This document shows positions 31,334 through 40,271 of a stretch of 64,000 nt of DNA, in pieces; position 1 is the first letter of the stretch; every line of letters begins with the position of its first letter. The stretch lies in NCBI GenBank assembly GCA_963740555.1, contig CAVUES010000005.1, positions 62,001 through 126,000 on the forward strand, in the 5' to 3' direction. The translations under genes were made by a program, and so were the position numbers. The stretch comes from Mayfieldus sp963740555. GTDB taxonomy: Bacteria; Actinomycetota; Thermoleophilia; Solirubrobacterales; 70-9. Under the pieces are notes generated by a model. It was given only the letters and a program-made list of their open reading frames with translations. It searched no databases and was not told the origin of the DNA.

Positions 31334-32938
31334 ATGGAGCTCGAGCACACCAGCGCCACCGACTGGCTTCAGCCCCCGGAGGAGCAGGAGGGCCTGCAGC
31401 GCTACGTGCAGACCATCCGGGAGCGGATGCTGCTGATCCTGCTAGCGGTCGCGGTGACGACGGGGGTCGCAATTCTCTATGTCACGGTCGCGGCAAAGAC
31501 GTACGAGGCGGAGGCCGACCTGTTGATCACGCCGGTCACTGGGGACAATCCATCATTGACGAGTCTCGGCCTGCTCGCCGCATCTGCCGATCCCACCCGC
31601 GACGTGCAGACAGCCTCGAGGTTCGTGACCAACATCAACGTCGCAAACCGGGTCAAGACCGAACTTCACTCCAACCAGAGCGCAGAAGCGCTGCTGTCCA
31701 AGGTCAGCGCCCAGCCAGTGGCGGACAGCAACGTCGTGGCGGTGACAGCCCAAGACTCCTCCCCGCAGGGAGCGCGGAGCCTTGCCAATGCGTTCACGCG
31801 CCAGGCGGTCGCCGACCGCACGGCGGTGCTGCACAGCCAGGTCAACCAGCTGATTCCGCAGTTACAGGCTCAACTGCGACAGGGCGGCAATACCGCGACG
31901 ACCGGAGGCACCTCCCTCGCCGACCTGATCGCTCAGCTCGAGTCACTGCGCGTCAGTGCCGATCCGACGATACGGGTTCAAACGCTGGCCCCGCTGCCGA
32001 CCGGCCCTTCCTCTCCGCGGCGCCTGCTGAGCGTGATCGGCGGGATCATCGCTGGACTGATCCTCGGAGTAGCCGCCGCCTTCGCGGTGCAGATTCTCGA
32101 CCCTCGCCTGCGGCGGGAAGCGCAACTGCGGCGGAGCTATCGCCTTCCTATCCTCGGGCGCATCCCCAAAGAGCCGCGCGCATCAGAGAAGCCGCTGGCC
32201 CCCAGGGAGGTGTCTTCGGCCACGGGAGAGGCATACCGCGGCCTGCGGGCCACGCTTGCCGGAGCGCGGCGCGGGACGCCTGACCAGGGCAAGGTGATCC
32301 TGGTAACCGGCTCCTCCCCGTCGGAGGGCAAGACGTCCACGGCAGTCAACCTCGCCACGTCCCTGGCGCTGGCTGGCCACCGCGTGATATTGATCGAGTC
32401 CGACCTTCGCCGGCCAGTGCTGGCCCAGGTGATGGGCGTTCGCCCCGAGCACGGCGGCGTCGTGAGCGTCCTGATCGAGAACACCACCCTCGCGGAGTCG
32501 CTGATCCCCTCGGGCACCTACGGCCCGAATCTGAGGTTGCTGCTCTCCGACTACGAGGGCGGCTGGATCGCGGAGCTGTTCTCGATCCCAACCGCCCAAC
32601 GGATGCTCGAGGACGCCCGTCGCATGGCCGATTTCGTGATCGTCGACTCGGCGCCCCTCAATGAAGTCGTGGACGCGCTGCCGCTCGCCCAGCAGTCAGA
32701 CGAGGTGTTGATCGTCGTCCGCCTCGGCACCACGCGCCTCGACAAGCTCTCGCAGTTGGCAGAGCTGCTCGCCGAAAACGGAGTGCGGCCGGTCGGCTTC
32801 GCCGTCATCGGCACCTCCCGCCCACGCCGAAGCCAGTACCACTATTACACCGAGCCTGACAGTGGGTCGTCCGAAGATGGGCAGCGGCACCAGATCATGG
32901 CTGCCGCCCGTCGAAGGCAGCTGACGCGACGCCGATGA
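31334..32938 (+). CDS. Wzc/CapB-type polysaccharide copolymerase with tyrosine-kinase-like ATPase
   Basis: 534 residues. Wzz-like part with two membrane segments (about 33-50 and 233-256) and an outer region between them, then a P-loop ATPase: Walker A GSSPSEGKTS near 326, Walker A' LIESDLRRP near 354, Walker B FVIVDSAPL near 434. A Tyr cluster QYHYYTE near 500 at the C-terminus can be the autophosphorylated tail. It regulates chain length and export of an exopolysaccharide. It overlaps the next gene by four bases (ATGA), so they are translated together. Confidence 0.9.
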   Translation: MELEHTSATDWLQPPEEQEGLQRYVQTIRERMLLILLAVAVTTGVAILYVTVAAKTYEAEADLLITPVTGDNPSLTSLGLLAASADPTRDVQTASRFVTNINVANRVKTELHSNQSAEALLSKVSAQPVADSNVVAVTAQDSSPQGARSLANAFTRQAVADRTAVLHSQVNQLIPQLQAQLRQGGNTATTGGTSLADLIAQLESLRVSADPTIRVQTLAPLPTGPSSPRRLLSVIGGIIAGLILGVAAAFAVQILDPRLRREAQLRRSYRLPILGRIPKEPRASEKPLAPREVSSATGEAYRGLRATLAGARRGTPDQGKVILVTGSSPSEGKTSTAVNLATSLALAGHRVILIESDLRRPVLAQVMGVRPEHGGVVSVLIENTTLAESLIPSGTYGPNLRLLLSDYEGGWIAELFSIPTAQRMLEDARRMADFVIVDSAPLNEVVDALPLAQQSDEVLIVVRLGTTRLDKLSQLAELLAENGVRPVGFAVIGTSRPRRSQYHYYTEPDSGSSEDGQRHQIMAAARRRQLTRRR

Positions 32939-34320
32939 CGGCAAAGCTCGACGCCAGTGAGTGGCTCTGGCTGAGCGCCTTCTCGCTGTTTGCGGCAATG
33001 GTCGGCCTACTCGCCGGCCTCGATCCCAAGTTCGCGATCGCCGTGGCAATCGCATCGGGCTTCGTGCTGATCGTCTTCGTGGACCTCGCGCTTGGATTTG
33101 CTGTGTTCACGACGTTCACGTTTCTGGAGATCCTCGGCACGGGCGAGTACGTCAGCGTCGGCAAGGTTGGCGGCATCCTCCTCGCCCTCGCCTGGCTCGC
33201 CGTGCTGCTTACGAGAGGAGACGCGAGGAGCGACTTCCTCGCGATCCACCCCGGCATGGCAGCGGTCATCGGCGGCTTTCTCGGCTGGACGCTGCTGAGC
33301 ACCATCTGGGCAGAAAGTCCGAGCGCAGCCATGGGCTCATTCGGTCGCTATTTGCTGAATGCCATGCTGTTCCTGATCGTCTTCACCGCCGTGCGCACTC
33401 GACGGCAAGCGTTGATGGTGGTAACAGCCCTGGTGATCGGCGCCGTGGCCGCCTCAATCTACGGCCTGTTGGTGGGCGCTGCTCCGACCGACGTAACTGG
33501 CGACCGGCTCTCAGGCGCCGGCCTCGACCCCAACCAGCTCGCCTCGGTGCTGATCGCGGGGGTCGCGCTATCAGCCGGACTGGCTGGAAATTTCAAACAT
33601 TCTCCCGGGCTGCGGATGGCCAGCATCGTTGCTGGCGCATGCTGTCTCGGTGGCATCTTTCTGACTGTCTCGCGAGGAGGCCTGGTAGGCCTCGGGATCG
33701 CGCTGCTCGCCGCTGTGCTGGTCTCGGGCCGCTGGCGTCCTCGAATCGTGGTCGCGACCGTCCTGATCGTGGCCGCGACCGTGTACTACTTCGCGGCCCT
33801 GGCACCGCAGTCTGCGCGCCAGCGAATCGCCCAGACGACCACCCAATCGACGCAGGAACAGGAAGGCCGCACAAGCCTCTGGACGGTCGCCGAGCGGATG
33901 GCCAAGGCGAATCCGGTCAAGGGGGTTGGCGCAGGCAACTTTCGCATCGCCTCGATCCACTATCTGCTCGAGCCCGGAGCAATTGCTCGAAGCGATGCGA
34001 TCGTCAGCAAGCAGCTCGTGGCCCACAATACGTTCCTCGAAGTGCTCGCCGAAGAGGGAATCATCGGGCTCTCGCTCTTGCTCACGATCATCGGCTTTTC
34101 GCTGGGTTGCAGCCTGCGAGCGGCAAAAGAGTTCGTGCGGCGGCGTGATCGCGGCGGCGAGATCCTCGCGCGGGCTTTGGCGATCGGGCTGATCGGGACG
34201 CTCGCCGCTGACGTCTTTCTCTCGCAGGAATACAACAAGCAACTCTGGCTCCTACTCGCGCTGGGCCCGGCGCTGTTATCGGTTGCCCGCAGCGAGTCGG
34301 CGGACGAGGCCGAAGCCTAA
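32935..34320 (+). CDS. O-antigen ligase/polymerase family protein
   Basis: 461 residues, about eleven membrane segments. The family region is GVGAGNFRIASIHYLLEPG and AHNTFLEVLAEEGIIGLSLLL, matching Wzy_C polymerases/ligases: a Gly-rich loop, then His-Asn in VAHNTFLEVL. It should polymerise or transfer repeat units on the outer membrane face. ATGA overlap with the Wzc-like gene. It is the second such protein in the locus (with 29174-31213), so one may polymerise and the other ligate; not distinguishable here. Confidence 0.88.
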   Translation: MTAKLDASEWLWLSAFSLFAAMVGLLAGLDPKFAIAVAIASGFVLIVFVDLALGFAVFTTFTFLEILGTGEYVSVGKVGGILLALAWLAVLLTRGDARSDFLAIHPGMAAVIGGFLGWTLLSTIWAESPSAAMGSFGRYLLNAMLFLIVFTAVRTRRQALMVVTALVIGAVAASIYGLLVGAAPTDVTGDRLSGAGLDPNQLASVLIAGVALSAGLAGNFKHSPGLRMASIVAGACCLGGIFLTVSRGGLVGLGIALLAAVLVSGRWRPRIVVATVLIVAATVYYFAALAPQSARQRIAQTTTQSTQEQEGRTSLWTVAERMAKANPVKGVGAGNFRIASIHYLLEPGAIARSDAIVSKQLVAHNTFLEVLAEEGIIGLSLLLTIIGFSLGCSLRAAKEFVRRRDRGGEILARALAIGLIGTLAADVFLSQEYNKQLWLLLALGPALLSVARSESADEAEA

Positions 34321-34347
34321 GCCACTGCGATGCCCGGCTTGGGTGTT

Positions 34348-35511
34348 TCAGGCTCCGCCGTTCTTGGCGGCGTAGAGCTCCTCGTAAAGGGTCTCCACCT
34401 TGCGCACCGTCGCCTCGATCGAGAACTCCCGGTCAAGGCGCTCGCGCCCGGCCTCTCCCATGCGGGCCGCGCGCCGTGGGTCGCGCAGCAACTCGGCTAT
34501 CGCCGCAGCCAGGGCCTCTGGGTCCTGGGGCTCGACCAGCAGCCCCGTCACTCCATCCACGACCAGGTCGGGGACGCCCCCCACCCTCGTGGCCACCACG
34601 GGCTTCGCAGCGCCCATGTACTCCAACACCGACAATGGAGCCCCCTCGAAATCGGAGCTCAGCGCCGCGACGTCAAAGATGCTGACCAGGTCCGGCACGT
34701 CGGTGCGAGCACCAAGGAACCTCACGATTTCGCCAAGCCCGAGTTCATCCCCGATCCTCCGCAGGCGCTCCTCTTCCTTGCCGTTTCCACCGATAATCAG
34801 AACCTGAAGCCGCGGGAACTCATCGAGGAGTCGTCGCGAAGATCGCAACAGCACGTCGACCGCCTTTTGCGGGCGGAGCGTCGCAACGGCGCCAACCACC
34901 GGCTGATCGATGCCGATGCCAAGCTCTGCCCGCACGTCGTGCTCGGGCGAAGGTGACGGTGGCGCTGAGATCCCGTTCGGGATATATCGGATCCGTTCCT
35001 CGGGGATGTGCTCGACCTCGATCATTCGTCTCCGGTCCTCGCGCGAGACCGCGATGATGGCATCGGCGCGACGGGCGATCAGGTAGCGGTCAAGCCAACG
35101 GCGATGAGGCTTCCCCTTGTACGACCACGTGTGTTCGTGGGCGACGAACACCGGCGCGCCGGCGCGAGGAGCCAACAGGGCCCCCCAGACGTTGGATCCG
35201 AATTTGTGCGAATGAAGCACATCGGCGCCCCATTCGCGCATAAAGGTGGTCAGCTGGCGCCAGGGCTTGAGTCGCAGTGGTGACGCGCGCTCCAAGCCCA
35301 GAAATCGAATGTCGTGATCGCGCAATTGCTCCAGGGCCGATTCGTACTCGGGCATCGGATGCCACCGGGTCACGCAATAGGCCGCCTCAAAGCGAGACCG
35401 GTCGAGGTGCATGGTGAGCTGTTGCGCAACGCGCTCACCGCCTCCGTAGGTCCCGATGCCGTCGACGAGGGTCAGCACGCGCAGCCGCCGCTGGGGGCGT
35501 TGATCAGCCAC
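34348..35511 (-). CDS. Family 4 glycosyltransferase
   Basis: 387 residues, GT-B fold. N-terminal donor/acceptor domain with GTYGGGERVAQQL, then HSHKFGSNVWG. The C-terminal nucleotide-sugar-binding domain has VGAVATLRPQKAVDVLL, SSDFEGAPLSVLEYMGAAKPVVAT (the EX7E region, with E...E) and GLLVEPQDPEAL. It transfers a sugar from a nucleotide donor in the cytoplasm during exopolysaccharide assembly. It converges with the polymerase gene and is divergent from the deacetylase gene. Sugar unknown. Confidence 0.9.
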   Translation of the reverse strand: MADQRPQRRLRVLTLVDGIGTYGGGERVAQQLTMHLDRSRFEAAYCVTRWHPMPEYESALEQLRDHDIRFLGLERASPLRLKPWRQLTTFMREWGADVLHSHKFGSNVWGALLAPRAGAPVFVAHEHTWSYKGKPHRRWLDRYLIARRADAIIAVSREDRRRMIEVEHIPEERIRYIPNGISAPPSPSPEHDVRAELGIGIDQPVVGAVATLRPQKAVDVLLRSSRRLLDEFPRLQVLIIGGNGKEEERLRRIGDELGLGEIVRFLGARTDVPDLVSIFDVAALSSDFEGAPLSVLEYMGAAKPVVATRVGGVPDLVVDGVTGLLVEPQDPEALAAAIAELLRDPRRAARMGEAGRERLDREFSIEATVRKVETLYEELYAAKNGGA

Positions 35512-35547
35512 TCACGGTAGTTTTGCCGACTTCGAAGGAGGCGTGCC

Positions 35548-36420
35548 GTGTCAGCGAGCGACAAGCCGCGAGAATCATCGGCCCGACCACCGGGGAGGCC
35601 GGCCTTGGCGCAGGGGCGCCGGCGCGACGTGGTGGCTCTTTGCTACCACGCGGTGAGCATCGACTGGGAGGCGCCTCTCTCGGTCACCCCAGAGCGGCTC
35701 CACCAGCAGCTCCGATACATGACAGACCGGGGATACCGAGGCGTGACCTTCAGCGAGGCGGCCCTCGGGATGGTGGAGGGGAAGGCCATGGCGGTTACGT
35801 TCGACGACGGCTGCAGGTCCGTGCTCGACCTGGCGGCCCCCATCCTTGAAGACCTGGCGATGCCGGGAACAGTATTCGTGCCCACCAACCATGTTGGCCG
35901 CGATCAACCGATGTCATGGCCAGGCATCGACCGCTGGATCGGCGGCCCGTTCGAGCATGAGCTGCTGCCGATGTCATGGGACCAGCTCCGCTCGTTGGCT
36001 GAAGCTGGTTGGGAGATTGGCTCACATACGAGGTCCCACCCCTACCTCACCAAAGTCTCGGACAGTCAGCTCACTGAGGAGCTCGGTGGCTCTCGCCAGG
36101 ATTGCGAGCGAATGCTGGACGGTTCGTGTCTGTCCGTCGCCTACCCGTATGGCGACCATGATTCGCGGGTGATCGAGGCCGCCGGGGCGGCCGGTTACTC
36201 CACTGCAGCGACCCTGCCGGCCGGAAATCCGCGTGGGTCGGCCCTCAGCTTTCCACGAATCGGCGTCTACCACGCCGACGACGACCGCTCGTTTCGCCTC
36301 AAGGTTTCGCCCACCGTTCGCTGGCTGCGTCGCTCGCCTGCCTGGGGTCCCCTGATGGGAGCGGCGCGAAGGATCACTGGGAGATCGCCTGGCAATGACG
36401 GGACGCGGTCTCCGTCGTAA
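35548..36420 (+). CDS. Polysaccharide deacetylase
   Basis: 290 residues, GTG start with AAGGAGG eight bases upstream. NodB-fold carbohydrate esterase 4. Motif 1 is VTFDDGCRS (Asp-Asp), motif 2 is GSHTRSHPYL (His-x-x-x-His) and motif 3 is AYPYGDHDSRV. The N-terminal 30 residues are charged and no signal peptide is apparent, so a cytoplasmic or non-classically placed enzyme is likely. It removes acetyl groups from amino sugars (N-acetylglucosamine-like). It fits the epimerase story, since N-deacetylation occurs in heparin-like polymers; that is inference. Confidence 0.9.
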   Translation: MSASDKPRESSARPPGRPALAQGRRRDVVALCYHAVSIDWEAPLSVTPERLHQQLRYMTDRGYRGVTFSEAALGMVEGKAMAVTFDDGCRSVLDLAAPILEDLAMPGTVFVPTNHVGRDQPMSWPGIDRWIGGPFEHELLPMSWDQLRSLAEAGWEIGSHTRSHPYLTKVSDSQLTEELGGSRQDCERMLDGSCLSVAYPYGDHDSRVIEAAGAAGYSTAATLPAGNPRGSALSFPRIGVYHADDDRSFRLKVSPTVRWLRRSPAWGPLMGAARRITGRSPGNDGTRSPS

Positions 36421-36445
36421 GGCGCTCGGCACGTATCGAAGTGAT

Positions 36446-37657
36446 TCAGCGAAGCGTCTGCTCCAACACGTGCTCGAGTCGCTCCACCTGGCGCTCGCGT
36501 AAGTATCCGGCGGCAAAGGCGCGCCCCTGGCGCCCGAGTCGCTCCCGAAGCCCCCAGTCCTCCCGCAGCGCCCGCACCGCTGCGGCAAGGTCTCCAGGCT
36601 GCCCAGGCGCCACCGGGTATGCCGCCTCCGCCTCCGCCACGAGCCGCAGCGATTCGCCGCCGGCCGCCAGAATGACTGGTCTGCCAACCGCACAGCAGTC
36701 GAACAGCTTGGAGGGAACGAATTTCGACAGCGCCGGCTGGGCACCAAGCGGCACCAGTGTTGCGTCCGACGCGCGCAGAAAACGTGCCGCTTGCGCCGGC
36801 TGCACAGGGTCCCGGAAGGCGACCTGACCGGAGCCAACCCCCCGCGCCTGCTCTTTCACCCGTTCGAGCAGTGGCCCTCCGCCGATCACCAGAAGCTGGT
36901 ACTCCTCCCCGAGCTCGGCCGCCGCGCTAACTGCCGTCTCGAGGTCCTGCGCGATCCCCACGTTTCCAGCGTAGGTCCATACGAAGCGATCTTCCGGCAT
37001 CGCCAGCTCGGACCGATCGACCTCTGTATTGCCTGCCCGCATCCAAAGCTGTGTTGTGCCATTGGGAATCACGCTGATCTTCGCGGCATTTTCAGTCTTC
37101 GCGACGATGTCGGCTCGAAACGGCTCAGTCACGGTGACGATCGCGGCGGCGCTGGCGTAGAGACACCGCTCGAGGCGCTCGGCCGCCCGGATCATGCGCG
37201 GGTTGTTGAGTTCACCGAGCACAACCGCGGCCTCCGGCCACAGGTCGCGAACATCCATGACCCAAGGCACGCGGTGCCGGGCCGCAACCATTGACGCAGC
37301 AGCGGCGACCGGAAGCGGCGGCGAGGAAGCGAACACCACGTCCGGGCGGCGACTGGCGGAACCAGCGAGGGTCGCCATCGCGGCGTATGTGCCGTAGAAC
37401 AGAACTCGCGATCGAAGGGTCTTGTGTGGGGAGGCATGTACCCACACGTGCCGTACGACGAAGCCGTCGAGCTCGCGCCGAACTACGGCCCTGTGCCGGA
37501 ATCCCTCCTGGATCACTCCCTCGGGATGGTTCGGGACGGCGGTCAGCACCTCGACATCGTGACCGCGTTTCGCGAGCATCCGGGCGATCGGATGAATGCG
37601 GGCACTCGCCGCCGTGATCTCCGGCGGGAAGTGCTGGGTGAGGATCAAGACTCGCAA
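36446..37657 (-). CDS. WbuB-like family 4 glycosyltransferase
   Basis: 403 residues. Begins MRVLILTQHFPPEITAASAR, the start typical of WbuB/FnlC-type transferases, followed by VLTAVPNHPEG and SPPLPVAAAA. The C-terminal half has WTYAGNVGIAQDLETAV and LSKFVPSKLFDCCAVGRPVILAAGGES. Proteins like this add N-acetylfucosamine or a similar sugar. A Cys pair (DCC) lies in the donor-binding helix. It is followed on the same strand, after the lyase gene region, by no further transferase. Substrate is inference. Confidence 0.88.
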   Translation of the reverse strand: MRVLILTQHFPPEITAASARIHPIARMLAKRGHDVEVLTAVPNHPEGVIQEGFRHRAVVRRELDGFVVRHVWVHASPHKTLRSRVLFYGTYAAMATLAGSASRRPDVVFASSPPLPVAAAASMVAARHRVPWVMDVRDLWPEAAVVLGELNNPRMIRAAERLERCLYASAAAIVTVTEPFRADIVAKTENAAKISVIPNGTTQLWMRAGNTEVDRSELAMPEDRFVWTYAGNVGIAQDLETAVSAAAELGEEYQLLVIGGGPLLERVKEQARGVGSGQVAFRDPVQPAQAARFLRASDATLVPLGAQPALSKFVPSKLFDCCAVGRPVILAAGGESLRLVAEAEAAYPVAPGQPGDLAAAVRALREDWGLRERLGRQGRAFAAGYLRERQVERLEHVLEQTLR

Positions 37658-37730
37658 GGTCCAGCGGCCTCAGGGCGGCGCGATCCTATCGATGGGCCCG
37701 GCTGCGGTCCCAGGCGTGCCCCCCGAAAAG

Positions 37731-38960
37731 CTACAGCGCCAACACCTGCACGTTGTCGACCTCGACCGAGCAGCCGCTGGGTGCCGAGCACGGGATCGAG
37801 GGGTCGTGGTAGATGCCCGCCCGCAGGTGTGAGGGGATCGGGGCGCCGGGGGCGAGCTCGTCAGCCGACGAACCGGGCGCCGCAACCTCGGTCGCAAGGG
37901 TGGCGGCGTGGATCACGGGACTGCGCTCGCCGGGGTCATCGAAGTCGCCGTCTCCATTTAAGTCGGCTGAGACCTGAAGCCAACCGCGGTCAGGGTCTTG
38001 GGAGTAATAGACGTCAAAGGCAAAGCGGGTCCAGACGCCCGATTGGGCCGGGAAGCTCCAGAAGCTGCCGTTCTCTCCGTCGACCCGCCAGCGGCCGTTA
38101 AAGGCGCCCATGAACAGGATCGGTGGGCCTGAGCCGGCGTCGTGAGAGGGCTGGGCCTGCTTCATCTGCATCACGGTCTGCCAGGCGTCGGCATCGAGCG
38201 GAAAGTTCGAAGGCAGCCGCAGCGAGATGAAGGTGGCGCGCTGCTGGCCCTCGTGGTAGAAGGCGGTGGGGCCGCTGCGGTCGTTCTTGCCCAGCTCGCA
38301 GCGTTCACCCCAGTAATCGTCGCCGTCCAGCACCGTGAGGCGCCGATAGGCGCTGTCGCCCTGCGGGGCCCCCGTGGCAGTCAGATGGGTATCGCCACCG
38401 CCGGCAACGTCCTGTTGGCGGCTGGGGTCGGGACTTTCCAAGCTGGTCCCGCACTCCACGTTGCCCCAGAAGCGGCGTGGGTCGGGGTTCGAAGCCGTAT
38501 CTGAGGCGAGCACGCGGCAACCGGGCACGACCTCGGCGAGGGAGCCGGGGGAAGCGACCGAACAATCTGGATTGATGACGCGGAGGCGCACCGATCTGGA
38601 CTTGTGGGTGGAGACCGTTGCCTGCAGCTGCACGAGATCGTGGCCGGGAGCCGATTGCAAGCGAAGTCGCTTGGAGAAATGCCCTCCCCGGCCGGTTAGC
38701 GCGCTGCCGGTCAATCGCCAGTTCCTCGCTTGCCGGATCTTGAAGCGCACACGGTGGCGCCGCGCCGACCGGCCGCAGCTCCGGCCGGTTACCCGGACCA
38801 AGCCACCGGCGCGAACCCGGTGAGAGGAGACCCTGAGGGGAATCCGCTTGCAGGCGGCCGAAGCGATGGCGCCGCCAGGGAGCAGCGCAGCCGACAGCGC
38901 AAGTGCGGCGATCGCGAGAAGGGACGCCAGGAGGGGGGTCCGGCTGCCATGTAATAGCAT
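37731..38960 (-). CDS. Secreted protein with polysaccharide-lyase-like (heparin lyase I-type) domain, paralogue B
   Basis: 409 residues. Signal peptide LLASLLAIAALALSAALLPGGAIASAA. An added N-terminal beta-sandwich of about 90 residues (RVRAGGLVRVTGRSCGR) precedes the lyase-like jelly-roll: DYWGERCELGKNDR, FISLRLPSNFP, MQMKQAQPSHDAG, GVWTRFAFDVYYS, DLNGDGDFDDPGE and EVDNVQVLAL at the end. The C-terminal 190 residues match paralogue A almost exactly (571-base block). It is placed inside the polysaccharide locus, between two GT4 genes, so the natural substrate is probably the polymer made here. Catalysis unproven. Confidence 0.78.
   Translation of the reverse strand: MLLHGSRTPLLASLLAIAALALSAALLPGGAIASAACKRIPLRVSSHRVRAGGLVRVTGRSCGRSARRHRVRFKIRQARNWRLTGSALTGRGGHFSKRLRLQSAPGHDLVQLQATVSTHKSRSVRLRVINPDCSVASPGSLAEVVPGCRVLASDTASNPDPRRFWGNVECGTSLESPDPSRQQDVAGGGDTHLTATGAPQGDSAYRRLTVLDGDDYWGERCELGKNDRSGPTAFYHEGQQRATFISLRLPSNFPLDADAWQTVMQMKQAQPSHDAGSGPPILFMGAFNGRWRVDGENGSFWSFPAQSGVWTRFAFDVYYSQDPDRGWLQVSADLNGDGDFDDPGERSPVIHAATLATEVAAPGSSADELAPGAPIPSHLRAGIYHDPSIPCSAPSGCSVEVDNVQVLAL
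37743..38313 (-). repeat. 571-base near-identical block, copy B
   Basis: Ungapped match to 21873-22443 with 13 differences by my count. Outside the block the genes are homologous but diverged, so the block reads as gene conversion or a recent segmental copy. Confidence 0.92.
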
Positions 38961-39067
38961 CGTGCAAGCGATCGACCCCGTCCGCCAAGTGATCGATTTC
39001 GGTGCGCCAGACTGGACGCATGTTCCACGGCGGGGCGTCGAACGCTGGCGCTAGGATCTCCGCCCCG

Positions 39068-40213
39068 ATGGCGCCCCTTGCTGCCAGCGAAACCGCCGGT
39101 ACGTCCGTCGACGGCGTGGACCCGGTCGCGTCCCTGCGGCTCTATGAGCGCCACCTCAGTGCCACGGCGGCCTGGCTGATCAGATCGATCGAGCACGGGA
39201 GGGGCGGCTCTTGCGCGTACTTCTCACTCGCCACCCGATGGTCGCGGCCCTACCCCGAGACAACCGGCTACCTGATCCCCACCCTTCTGGCCCTCTCACG
39301 GGCGGTCGGGGAATTCGACGGTGAGCGAAGGGCGATTGAGCTTGGATCCTGGCTTTTGGCGCTTCAAGATGCGGATGGATGGTGGCGTGGCGGCCTGCAC
39401 CCTCCGAAGGACGACGCCGGGCCCAGCGTCTTCAACACCGCGCAGATCCTCCAGGGCTTGGTCGCATTGCATGACTCAACCGGCGACAAAAGATGGCTGG
39501 AAGCCGCGGCGCGGGCCGCCCGCTGGCTGGCCGGCAGCGTCGGCGAGGAAGGGCTGTGGACGCACAGGGACTACCGCACGGTTGGTACACCCTCCTATTA
39601 CACCTACGCGGCGTGGCCCATGCTCGAAGTTGCAGTGCGCGTGGGCGACGATGCAATCCGCGATGTCGCCGAGGGCGTCTTGCGCTCAATCCTCGCCCGC
39701 CGACGTGACAACGGGACGTTCAGTGAATGGGGCTTCTCGGAAGGAGAGGCAGCGTTTACTCACACGATCGCCTATACGGCCCAGGGACTGATTGGCAGCG
39801 CCACCCTGCTGAACGACTGGAGCACGTACGGGCAGCCGATGGAACAAGGACTGGGTGCCCTGGGGCAACAGGCGGAGCTTGCCGATGGACGGCTGGCCGG
39901 GAAGCTCGATGACGAGTGGGCCCCCGCCGCCCGCTACGTCTGCCTGACCGGAAACGCACAGGTCGCCCTCTGCCTTCTCGATTGCGAGCAGAGGCTGCCC
40001 AACACGCCGGTGCTGCGCGCGGCGGCGCGCCTGGAGGATGCGGTCTGCGCAACGCAGCGCCTCCGCACGCCGATTGCCGCCCTCCGCGGCGCAGTCGGGG
40101 GGTCGTCGCCAGTCTGGGGGCGCTACATGATGCTTCGCTATCCGAACTGGGCCGCCAAGTACCACTGCGACGCCCTGATGCGCCTGATCGAACGACTGCG
40201 CAGCGAGCAATGA
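39068..40213 (+). CDS. (alpha/alpha)6-barrel-like protein of the polysaccharide locus
   Basis: 381 residues from ATG at 39068; ATGs at 39002 and 39020 would lengthen it. Repeating helical hairpins typical of (alpha/alpha)6 or (alpha/alpha)7 toroids: GYLIPTLLALS, GSWLLALQDADGWWRGG, FNTAQILQGLVAL, YYTYAAWPMLEVAVR, and THTIAYTAQGLIGSATLL. Aromatic and His residues (WSRPYPETTG, HTIAYT) cluster where a sugar site would be. The fold is shared by uronate epimerases, lyases and unsaturated glucuronyl hydrolases. No signal peptide. It precedes a GT4 gene on the same strand. Function in glycan modification or turnover is inference. Confidence 0.65.
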   Translation: MAPLAASETAGTSVDGVDPVASLRLYERHLSATAAWLIRSIEHGRGGSCAYFSLATRWSRPYPETTGYLIPTLLALSRAVGEFDGERRAIELGSWLLALQDADGWWRGGLHPPKDDAGPSVFNTAQILQGLVALHDSTGDKRWLEAAARAARWLAGSVGEEGLWTHRDYRTVGTPSYYTYAAWPMLEVAVRVGDDAIRDVAEGVLRSILARRRDNGTFSEWGFSEGEAAFTHTIAYTAQGLIGSATLLNDWSTYGQPMEQGLGALGQQAELADGRLAGKLDDEWAPAARYVCLTGNAQVALCLLDCEQRLPNTPVLRAAARLEDAVCATQRLRTPIAALRGAVGGSSPVWGRYMMLRYPNWAAKYHCDALMRLIERLRSEQ

Positions 40214-40271
40214 GGACCGGCAGTCGCCCGCTTCCCGGCGGGCGCCCGCCCGCCCAGGGGCACCACTCCCA

